This document shows, in pieces, positions 3,572-11,000 of a stretch of DNA of 21,450 nucleotides. The stretch spans positions 1-21,450 of the IMG/VR virus record IMGVR_UViG_3300010354_000814. The stretch is one strand, 5' to 3'. This stretch comes from a virus. The notes under the pieces are model-generated. The model was not told the DNA's origin. It worked only from the letters and a program-made list of their open reading frames with translations, and made no database searches. Both the position numbers and the translations under genes were made by a program. Position 1 is the stretch's first letter. Each line of letters begins with the position of its first letter.

Positions 3572-4339
3572 ATGTCAAAAGGATTTACTGTTAAAGCTGC
3601 TGCACCAAAACCCAAAGAACAAGAATGGGATTATGATGCAATTAAAGAACGGATGAAAGGAAAGTCAATTGTTTTTTGTCTTCCTGGTCGAGGATGTTCT
3701 TTTATTTTTCTAAAAGCATTTGTACAACTTTGTTTTGATCTTGTACAAAATGGAATGAGTATTCAGATCTCTCAAGATTACTCATCAATGGTTAACTTTG
3801 CACGTTGTAAGGTACTAGGTGCAAATGTACTTCGTGGTCCTAAGCAGGTTCCCTGGGATGGAAAACTAGAGTATGATTATCAACTCTGGATTGACTCGGA
3901 TATCGTCTTCGACTCAAATAAGTTCTGGCAACTCTGTGATCTTGCTCTGAATGAAGAAGGTGAAGAAAAGGAAATCGTTGGTGGTTGGTATGCCACAGAA
4001 GATGGGCACACAACCTCAGTAGCACATTGGTTGGAAGAAGATGACTTCCGCAAGAATGGTGGAGTCATGAACCACGAAACTGTGGAATCGATCAGCAAGC
4101 GTCGTAAGCCGTTCACTGTAGACTACACAGGTTTTGGATGGGTTCTGATTAAGAAAGGTGTATTTGAGAATCTTGAGTATCCTTGGTTTGCTCCGAAGAT
4201 GCAAGTCTTTGAATCCGGTGCTGTTCAAGATATGTGTGGAGAAGATGTTTCATTCTGTCTTGATGCCATTGAGAAAGGCTTTAAGATCTGGTGCGACCCT
4301 CGGATTCGTGTTGGTCATGAAAAAACTCGTATTATCTAA
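3572..4339 (+). CDS. GT-A-fold glycosyltransferase-like protein, 255 aa
   Basis: 255 codons, ATG 3572 to TAA 4337-4339. Likely transfers a sugar from a nucleotide-sugar donor to a protein or glycan in the cytoplasm. Visible features: FCLPGRGCS (about residues 35-43, Rossmann-like entry); WIDSDIVFD (106-114) with D108-S-D110 as the DxD metal/nucleotide-sugar motif; GGWYAT (137-142); YTGFGWVLIKKGVF in the acceptor half; CGEDVSFC (222-229), with E224/D225 in the place of the usual catalytic acidic pair; and a C-terminal CDPRIRVGHEK with H249, typical of a metal-binding His. Length fits a single GT-A domain, with no membrane helix. It sits beside baseplate genes, so it may modify a virion protein or host surface glycan. 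Family certainty is good; substrate is unknown. Confidence 0.8.
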   Translation: MSKGFTVKAAAPKPKEQEWDYDAIKERMKGKSIVFCLPGRGCSFIFLKAFVQLCFDLVQNGMSIQISQDYSSMVNFARCKVLGANVLRGPKQVPWDGKLEYDYQLWIDSDIVFDSNKFWQLCDLALNEEGEEKEIVGGWYATEDGHTTSVAHWLEEDDFRKNGGVMNHETVESISKRRKPFTVDYTGFGWVLIKKGVFENLEYPWFAPKMQVFESGAVQDMCGEDVSFCLDAIEKGFKIWCDPRIRVGHEKTRII

Positions 4340-4344
4340 TCACT

Positions 4345-4485
4345 ATGTACAACATCTATTACATTGGAGAACAACTTCACTCCGATCTGACTTATGAAGA
4401 AGCAATGGATGTTCTTCGGAATCTTGCAGAGACCGGAGGATATGATGCTCAAAAAATCGAAATGATTAAAGTTGAAAACTGTTGA
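4345..4485 (+). CDS. Small hypothetical protein, 46 aa (family of three, member B)
   Basis: ATG 4345, five bases after the glycosyltransferase stop, to TGA 4483-4485. Product MYNIYYIGEQLHSDLTYEEA continues with a helix (MDVLRNLAETGG) and a short basic/hydrophobic tail (KIEMIKVENC). It aligns with the proteins from 3340 and 4488 by the shared YNIY and D-L-x-x-E-E pattern, so it belongs to the same small family. It is tightly packed between the glycosyltransferase and member C, so it is probably co-transcribed with both. Function unknown. Confidence 0.7.
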   Translation: MYNIYYIGEQLHSDLTYEEAMDVLRNLAETGGYDAQKIEMIKVENC

Positions 4486-4487
4486 TC

Positions 4488-4640
4488 ATGACTAAACTTT
4501 ATAACTTGCTTTATAAAGGACGTAAGATCTATCAAGACCTCTCTCATGAAGAATGTGCAGAGGTCCTTCAAGACTTATCTGAAAAGTATTTTTCAGGTGA
4601 AGATATTGACCCTAATTTAATTGAACTGGAGGAAATTTAA
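4488..4640 (+). CDS. Small hypothetical protein, 50 aa (family of three, member C)
   Basis: ATG 4488, two bases after the stop of member B, to TAA 4638-4640. Product MTKLYNLLYKGRKIYQDLSH then EECAEVLQDLSEKYF and an acidic tail ending ELEEI. The N-terminal YNLLYKG and DLSHEE segments match member B (YNIYYIG, DLTYEE) without gaps. The acidic Glu codons near its end double as the GGAGG ribosome-binding site of the next gene (4628-4632). Function unknown. Confidence 0.7.
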   Translation: MTKLYNLLYKGRKIYQDLSHEECAEVLQDLSEKYFSGEDIDPNLIELEEI

Positions 4641-4784
4641 ATGGCAGCAAAAGGCGGAAGCAACAAGACTATTTTTGAGCCAGGAGCTCCTAAAAAGACT
4701 CGTCAAGGTCGCTCTCCTCGCACACTACTCAGTGCCACTTCTCGTAATGGTCGCAAAAAGAAGTATCGCGGGCAAGGTAAATAG
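4641..4784 (+). CDS. Small basic protein, 47 aa
   Basis: ATG 4641 directly abuts the preceding TAA and has a strong ribosome site GGAGG (4628-4632), the best in the window; TAG is at 4782-4784. Product MAAKGGSNKTIFEPGAPKKT, then RQGRSPRTLL and a Lys/Arg-rich end RNGRKKKYRGQGK. It is low in hydrophobic residues and likely disordered or bound to nucleic acid or another protein. I recall similar short basic proteins in other cyanomyoviruses, all of unknown function. The strong ribosome site implies high expression, which would suit a structural or packaging-associated peptide; that is inference. An overlapping frame (4621-4827) is a shadow. Confidence 0.75.
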   Translation: MAAKGGSNKTIFEPGAPKKTRQGRSPRTLLSATSRNGRKKKYRGQGK

Positions 4785-4804
4785 AATAAATTCATTAGAC
4801 CCAT

Positions 4805-5404
4805 ATGTATCACCTAGATTGTTGTGATGAATGGAAATCTATACATTCTGATGATACATGGGTCTATAACAAATTACTTTTAAATCAACGTTTGGGGCAT
4901 CTCTGTGGACCTACAGGGTGCCCCGTTCCATATTCTGGGTATTATATCGTCCGACCAAGTATTAATTTACTTGGTATGGGGCGATTTTCTCGTATAGAGT
5001 GGATTGATAAGTGTACTGATGACTTTCATCCAGCTGAGTTTTGGTGTGAGATCTTCGAAGGAGAGCATATAAGCGTTGATTTTCAGAACCAAGAGGTAAA
5101 GTTAGTCGTTAAAGGTACTAGAGATCCTAATGATCCTCTTTATAAATGGAAAAAATGGGAAAAGATTGATAGAATAATAGAGTTCCCATCAATTTTATCC
5201 AACTTGAAAGGAGATTATGAGTGGATTAACTGTGAATTTATCGGAAATAGTCTAATTGAGGTGCATTTTAGAAGAAATCCAGACTTTAGATATGGGAATA
5301 GTATTGCAATACCAATCTGGAATGATGAAAATAGTGCAAATATAGATAATTTATCATTTGTTGAGGACAAAGACTATCTAAGGAAAGGTTTTTATATCGA
5401 TTAA
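4805..5404 (+). CDS. Uncharacterised conserved-looking protein, 199 aa
   Basis: 199 codons, ATG 4805 to TAA 5402-5404. There is no Shine-Dalgarno, but GTAAATA at 4777-4783 could be a late-promoter-like box. The N-terminus (MYHLDCCDEWKSIHSDDTWV) leads to a Cys/Gly/Pro-rich segment CGPTGCPVPYSGYYIVRPSI with NLLGMGRFS after it (about residues 34-62). PAEFWCEIFEGEHISVDFQ follows near residues 76-94, then a basic Trp-rich stretch and a beta-rich C-terminus (IEVHFRRNPDF). The Y-I-V-R-P-x-x-N-L-x-G-M-G segment faintly recalls the start of ATP-grasp-type proteins, but no complete nucleotide-binding site is seen. I do not recognise the function. Confidence 0.7.
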   Translation: MYHLDCCDEWKSIHSDDTWVYNKLLLNQRLGHLCGPTGCPVPYSGYYIVRPSINLLGMGRFSRIEWIDKCTDDFHPAEFWCEIFEGEHISVDFQNQEVKLVVKGTRDPNDPLYKWKKWEKIDRIIEFPSILSNLKGDYEWINCEFIGNSLIEVHFRRNPDFRYGNSIAIPIWNDENSANIDNLSFVEDKDYLRKGFYID

Positions 5405-5446
5405 CGGGATAGCAACCCCGTAAAAAGTTCTGATTTTTCAAATCAG
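5404..5446 (+). promoter_or_regulatory. Two consecutive stem-loops in front of a ribosome-binding site
   Basis: The first stem is ACGGG (5404-5408) with CCCGT (5417-5421). The second is CTGATTT (5430-5436) with AAATCAG (5440-5446), a perfect 7-bp stem with a 3-base loop. The last AG of the second stem is the start of AGGAG (5445-5449), the ribosome-binding site of the ATG at 5455. No T run follows the first stem on either strand, so this looks more like an RNA processing or translation-control structure than a terminator. Confidence 0.5.
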
Positions 5447-5454
5447 GAGCAAAA

Positions 5455-5706
5455 ATGACAAAACAAACCGATCGAGATTCAAATTACATGCATGAGATGT
5501 GGGGAACCACTCATTTATCAGGTGATTATGGGTGGGAAGACAAGTTACAGAAGCAAAAAATGCTTCGTGAAATTGCAAATGACGATCTTACACCCAAAAA
5601 ACACGATTTCCAAACACAAAAAGATCTTCATGAGAAAATTCGTAATGACGAAGACTATGATGATTGGGAATATGGAACTGAGCCTATACCATTATCCGAA
5701 TTTTGA
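5455..5706 (+). CDS. Acidic hypothetical protein, 83 aa
   Basis: ATG 5455, six bases after AGGAG (5445-5449), to TGA 5704-5706. The protein is hydrophilic with many Asp, Glu and Lys, contains HEMWGTTHLSGDYGWEDKLQ in the first third and ends with an acidic Y-D-D-W-E-Y-G-T-E-P segment. Likely helical in the middle (LQKQKMLREIANDDL). No domain recognised. It lies directly before gene 25, and the late promoter of gene 25 overlaps its stop. A minor structural or assembly role is possible from position only. The overlapping frame 5492-5713 is rejected. Confidence 0.7.
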   Translation: MTKQTDRDSNYMHEMWGTTHLSGDYGWEDKLQKQKMLREIANDDLTPKKHDFQTQKDLHEKIRNDEDYDDWEYGTEPIPLSEF

Positions 5707-5728
5707 TGAATAAATAAGGTAGATTCAT
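5706..5728 (+). repeat. Short inverted repeat around the gene 25 late promoter
   Basis: ATGAAT (5706-5711) and ATTCAT (5723-5728) are reverse complements with an 11-base loop and enclose most of AATAAATA (5709-5716). The right arm ends 8 bases before the gene 25 ATG. The geometry resembles the hairpin at 1584-1635 but is far weaker (6 A/T-rich pairs), so it may be chance. Confidence 0.3.
5709..5716 (+). promoter_or_regulatory. Putative late promoter AATAAATA for the baseplate operon
   Basis: AATAAATA differs from the T4 late box only at the first base and ends 20 bases before the gene 25 ATG, a spacing close to that at 1612-1636 and 20428-20447. A start near 5722 would give a leader of about 14 bases with no Shine-Dalgarno. 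Confidence 0.6.
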
Positions 5729-5736
5729 AGTATCCA

Positions 5737-6138
5737 ATGCCTTTAGAAAGGGTAAGTCAAGGATTTAAAGACATTAGTATGACTTTTCAGGTCAATCCCC
5801 TGAATGGTGATCTCATTGGTCTTAAGAACGAGAATGCAATTGCTCGTTCTGTAAGAAATATTGTATTTACCCTTCCTGGTGAAAAGTTTTTTAATCAAAA
5901 TTTTGGTTCAAGAATAAGCAGATCTCTTTTTGAAAATGTTGATGAGATTTCTGCATCAGTAATTACTGATGAAATTAGAAATTCAATTCGAAATTATGAG
6001 CCAAGAGTCGAATTGATTAGTGTTCAAGCATATCCAGATTATGATAATGGTTCATTTGACGTTACTATTGTTTATAGAATTATTGGTGCAGATGTTCCAG
6101 CTCAACAATTACAGTTCATTTTGCAACCTACTAGATAA
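5737..6138 (+). CDS. 25: gp25-like baseplate wedge protein, 133 aa
   Basis: 133 codons, ATG 5737 to TAA 6136-6138, essentially the length of T4 gp25 (132 aa). The fold is the gp25/TssE family (lysozyme-like in name only, structural in function). Visible signatures are SMTFQVNPLNGDLIGLKN near the N-terminus and RSVRNIVFTLPGEKFFNQNF (about 38-57), then GSRISRSLFENVD, the conserved G-[ST]-x-[IL]-x-x-x-L-F/L run, and a C-terminal beta part ending in FILQPTR. In the virion it sits in the baseplate inner ring with gp6 and gp53 and helps to start sheath assembly. Its stop is directly followed by the gene 6 ATG, so the two are coupled. In T4 gene 25 lies away from gene 6; here they are adjacent. Confidence 0.93.
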   Translation: MPLERVSQGFKDISMTFQVNPLNGDLIGLKNENAIARSVRNIVFTLPGEKFFNQNFGSRISRSLFENVDEISASVITDEIRNSIRNYEPRVELISVQAYPDYDNGSFDVTIVYRIIGADVPAQQLQFILQPTR

Positions 6139-8064
6139 ATGCCATTAGTCAATTTTACCAATCTGGATTTCGACCAGATCAAAACAACTCTAAGAGATTA
6201 TCTAAGAGCAAATTCAAACTTTACCGATTACGATTTTGAGGGTTCGAACCTCTCAAGCATTCTTGATGTATTGGCATATAATACATATATCACTTCATAT
6301 AATGCAAACATGGTTGCAAATGAAGTTTTTATTGATAGTGCTACTCTGAGAGAAAATATTGTTTCATTGGCAAGGAACATTGGATATGTTCCAAGGTCAA
6401 GAAAATCAGCATCAGCAAGAATAAGTTTCTTTGTTGATACTACAAATATCAATCCAACACCAGCAACATTAACACTTCATAAAGGGCCTGTCGCCGCAAC
6501 TACTGGTTCTTTTGGAAATCAGTCTTTTGTTTTCTCGATATTAGATGATGTTACAGTTCCCGTTATAAATGGAATTGCAAACTTTCAAAATATCGAAATT
6601 TATGAGGGTATTTTAATCAATACCAACTTCACATACACCTCATTGAATAAAAATCAAAAATATATTTTACCTAACGCAGGAATTGATACTAAACTAATTT
6701 CAGTGTCAGTGAAGAATAATGAGCAAGCAATTGCTTCCGTAAAATATACGAAACAAGATGACCTCTTTGGCGTTACGGACAAATCAAATGTTTATTTCAT
6801 CCAAGAAATAGAAGATGAGAGATATGAATTAATTTTTGGTGATGGTGTTTTTGGCAGGGCACTAGAAGAAGGAAACTTTATTCAAGTTTCTTATATTATT
6901 TCAAATGGGGATAGTGCAAATGGAGTTAGTCAATTTGCATATTCAGGAAGAATATCATATACAAGAAATTCCATAGAATATACCGTAACATCTGGTATCT
7001 CTCTTTTCAGTACGGATCTGCCATCATCTGGTGGTGAGAACATTGAATCGGTCGAATCTATTAGAAAGTATGCACCAAGAATGTATGCCTCACAGAATAG
7101 AGCTTTGACTGCAAATGACTATGAGACTTTAATTCCAGCAAAGATTTACGAAGAAACGGAATCAATATCCGTTTTTGGTGGCGAAGATTTAGTTCCACCA
7201 CAATATGGAAAAGTTTTTATTAGCATCAAACCAAGATTTGGTGATGTTCTTCCAAACTTAATTAAGGAAGAGATCAAAAGAGATCTTAAAAAATACTCTG
7301 TTGCTGGAATTGTGCCAGAGATTCTTGATCTAAAATATCTTTATATTGAAGCAGATTCTAAGATCTACTATAATACCAATCTTGCCCCAAGTTCAGCATA
7401 CGTATCAAGTATTATCCAGACAAATGCAAATAAGTATGCAGAATCATCGGAGTTAAATAGATATGGAGCAAGATTCAAATATAGTAAATTTTTGAAAGTT
7501 ATTGATGATAGTCACGACTCAGTGACATCAAATATTACAACGATTCAAATGAGGAGAGATCTGAGAGTTCTATTAAATTCTATCGCAGAATATCAAATAG
7601 AATTTGGTAATGCATTTCATATTAAGAGTATGGAAGGTTACAATATAAAATCATCAGCATTTAGAATTAATGATCTTCAAAGTAGCGTTTACTTATCTGA
7701 TGTCCCAAACACAAATAGAACAACTGGATCTATTTTCTTATTTACAGTCCCAACCGCAAATTCACCAACACCTACCGTAGTTAGGAGAAATGTTGGATCT
7801 ATTGATTATGTTAAAGGACTTATAACATTGAATCCAATCAATATTGTGTCTGGAAAGGAAAAAAATGGTCAAACGATCATAGAAATTTCAGCAACTCCAA
7901 AATCAAATGATGTGGTTGGTTATCAAGCACTATCCTTACAATTAGATATTTCCAATAGTAATTTTGAAATGGTTGTTGATAGTATATCATCTGGACTTGA
8001 CCCATCAGCCTCTAACTACACTGTAACTTCAAGTTATACCAACGGGAACCTAGTAAGATCATAA
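6139..8064 (+). CDS. 6: gp6-like baseplate wedge protein, 641 aa
   Basis: 641 codons, ATG 6139 (immediately after the gene 25 stop) to TAA 8062-8064; T4 gp6 is 660 aa. The N-terminus LVNFTNLDFDQIKTTLRDYL, with SNLSSILDVLAYNTYITSYN about 40 residues later, is the typical gp6 beginning. SSGGENIESVESIRKYAPR (about 296-314) followed by A-L-T-A-N-D-Y-E is the baseplate J-like core also seen in P2 gpJ. The C-terminal third is beta-rich. In T4, gp6 dimers link neighbouring wedges and form the iris that opens on infection. There is no Shine-Dalgarno; translation is probably coupled to gene 25. Four bases separate its stop from the next ATG. Confidence 0.93.
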   Translation: MPLVNFTNLDFDQIKTTLRDYLRANSNFTDYDFEGSNLSSILDVLAYNTYITSYNANMVANEVFIDSATLRENIVSLARNIGYVPRSRKSASARISFFVDTTNINPTPATLTLHKGPVAATTGSFGNQSFVFSILDDVTVPVINGIANFQNIEIYEGILINTNFTYTSLNKNQKYILPNAGIDTKLISVSVKNNEQAIASVKYTKQDDLFGVTDKSNVYFIQEIEDERYELIFGDGVFGRALEEGNFIQVSYIISNGDSANGVSQFAYSGRISYTRNSIEYTVTSGISLFSTDLPSSGGENIESVESIRKYAPRMYASQNRALTANDYETLIPAKIYEETESISVFGGEDLVPPQYGKVFISIKPRFGDVLPNLIKEEIKRDLKKYSVAGIVPEILDLKYLYIEADSKIYYNTNLAPSSAYVSSIIQTNANKYAESSELNRYGARFKYSKFLKVIDDSHDSVTSNITTIQMRRDLRVLLNSIAEYQIEFGNAFHIKSMEGYNIKSSAFRINDLQSSVYLSDVPNTNRTTGSIFLFTVPTANSPTPTVVRRNVGSIDYVKGLITLNPINIVSGKEKNGQTIIEISATPKSNDVVGYQALSLQLDISNSNFEMVVDSISSGLDPSASNYTVTSSYTNGNLVRS

Positions 8065-8068
8065 TAAA

Positions 8069-11000
8069 ATGACAGATAAAAGAATTCAGTTCAGTAACAT
8101 TGTAAGAAATCAACTTCCAGCGTATGTTAGGGAAGAATATCCACTAGTAAGTGAATTCTTATCCCAATACTACGTTTCTCAGGAAGTTCAAGGTTCTCCT
8201 GTAGATCTAATACAAAATATTGATCGATATGTAAAAATTGACAATATTACAAATTTAACTGATACTGCTGTTCTTTTAGCGGATATTACATCAATAGATG
8301 ATGTAATTCAAGTCAACTTACTAGAAACTGAAGATGGCATATCACAATTTCCAGATTCTTATGGTTTAATAAAGATTGATGATGAAATAATTACGTATAC
8401 AGGTAGAACTGAAAACTCTTTTACTGGGTGTATTAGGGGATTTAGTGGAATCACATCATATAGAAGTAGCAATGATCCCAACAGTTTAGTTTTTAGCGAG
8501 TCAGAGTCGCAAGAACACAAAGCAGGGGCAACAATTGTAAACCTGAGTTCTCTTTTCTTAAAGGAATTTTTACTAAAAGCAAAGTATCAGTTAATTCCCG
8601 GTATTGAAAATAGATCTCTTTCAGATAAGATCGATCAAGCGACTTTTATTAAGCAAGCAAGAGACTTTTATTCGTCCAAGGGTACTGATGAGTCCTTTGA
8701 AATTTTATTCAGAGCTCTTTATGGAGAAGATGTACAGATAATTAGGCCAAAAGAGTATCTTTTTAGACCATCTGATGCTCATTATAGGGTTACTAAAGAT
8801 CTAGTAGTAGAAAGTATTTCTGGAGACCCAACAAAACTTGAAAAGTCTACTCTAATTCAAGATGCGTATGGAGATATTATTGCAGCAAGAGCTCCAGTTT
8901 CATACGTAGAAAAAATTACCGCTAGAAATGGAAAGGAATTCTACAAATTAAAAATTGATTCTGCGTATGATAAAAACTCAGAATATGGTGGATCGTTTCT
9001 GGGCAAATTTTCTGTACATGCAAAGACAAGGGTAATAGGTCAAGTATCGCAAGGAGCAACAACTATAGATGTTGATTCTACTGTTGGTTTTTCCACTTCA
9101 GGAACTCTTTATGTAAAATATAATGATGATAGTGAAGGAACAATTTCATATTCATCAAAAAATATTAATCAATTTTTAGGATGCTCGAATGTAATTGGAA
9201 TAATCCCAGATGGATCTGACATTTCAATAAACACTTTTGCTTATGGAAATTCCTTTGGAAATTCATCAGAAGTTGTAAAGGTAAAAATTACTTCAGTATT
9301 AAATGATCTAGAGATTCCAGAAGAAAATTATTTTTACTCGAAGGGTGATAGTTCAAAAATAAAAACTTTGGGAATTGGGGCAACTGATTTTATTTCCAAC
9401 AATTGGATTTTTAATGTCGCAACATCATATGATGTAGTATCATTAAGTCTGATTGATACCTCTGATATGACATATTCGGCAGTGCTGAATAATGATCATA
9501 TTTTTAGAATTGGTGATAGTTTGAGAATCGTTGATAATGTTGGTAGTGAGAAAAATTCTACAGTTGTTGATGTAACTTCCTCTAGAAACATTATTATTAG
9601 GGGTCAGGGAAATCTAAATTTAGCAAGTACTTATAAAGTAACTAAGAACTTAGCAAAGGTAAATTCCTCAAAATATCCTTTTGCCAACAATTTGAACGCA
9701 AACGTTCAAAACATTTATAAAGATGATGAAAAAACTTTAATAGCTTCTTCATCAATCCCATATTATGGAAATCAGGGACTAGATGCTTATGCCAATGAAG
9801 TAGTTTTTTCTGGAACATTTTCCAGTGATACTTTTAAAATAACATCTTTAACAGATCATGGATTTTATACCGGAGATCCAGTCTATTACACTCCAGAGAA
9901 AGGAGTATTGACTTCATACGATAGTGATGGAAATGTTATCACTACAGATACCACACTGAGTTCCATATTTGAAGAGGGACTTTATTTTATAAAGAGAGTA
10001 GATTCAAATAACGTAAAATTTGCTAGAAGTAGATCTGATATTTTCAATTCTAGATTTATTTCGGTAGAAAGCACTATCACAGCAACTAACAATAAACTAA
10101 TACCCTTTAGATTTGCAAATAAAACATTAGAATCCCAAAAACTCCTAAGGCAAGTTTCTTCACCAACAAGTGATGGGAATACTTATCCAACTTTGCCAGG
10201 TTCTACAGGTATTCTCGTAAACGGCACAGAAATCCTAAATTACAAATCTACTGAAGTAGTACACTATGGTCAACTTGATGATATTGAAGTTACAAGTGGT
10301 GGTGCTGATTACGATGTAATTAATCCACCAACATTGAACATTATAGACAGAAACCCAGAAGGAGTTATTGTTGGCTCTGGTGCCACCGGGTATGTTTCTG
10401 TTTCTGGTTCTTTAAGGCAAATTCAAATTTTAGATCCAGGATTTGATTATACGGAGACTCCCAAAATTAAAATAACTGGCGGAAATGGATCTGGGGCAAA
10501 TGCCACAGTAAACATGAAACTTATAACTCATCAGGTTTCATTTAATTCGGATCTAGAATCCGGTTCCGTTACCCTAGGATCCTCACAATCAATAATTGGA
10601 TTTTCTACTTACCACAAATTTAGAAATGCCGAACAGGTAGTTTATAGAACAAATTCACAAAGAGGAATTGGCGGAATTTCGACAGACTCTTCATATTTTG
10701 TTTCGGTAAAAACGCCATACACTGTCAAATTACATAATACTCTAAATGATGCTGTTAGTGGGATCAATACGGTCACTTTAACTTCCCATGGAAGTGGAAA
10801 ACACACTTTAGAATCATACAATAAAAAGTCTGTAGTTTCTTCAATAAATGTAGTAAGTCCAGGAAGTGGTTATCAGAATAAAAAAAGAACGGTATCCTCA
10901 TCGGGAATATCTACAGCATCAAATAACATATCAATACACAATCATAGTTTTAATTCGGGCGAAATAGTAAAATATTCAACAACAGGAACTGTTATTGTTG

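Noticed and set aside
3840-4397. Minus-strand and alternate plus-strand frames over the glycosyltransferase
   Set aside because: All are shadows; the main frame carries ordered glycosyltransferase motifs.
4621-4827. 68-aa plus-strand frame
   Set aside because: It overlaps the 47-aa basic gene in another frame; that gene has a strong GGAGG at the correct distance and this one has none.
5492-5713. 73-aa plus-strand frame
   Set aside because: It overlaps the 83-aa gene, which has AGGAG upstream and a more natural composition.
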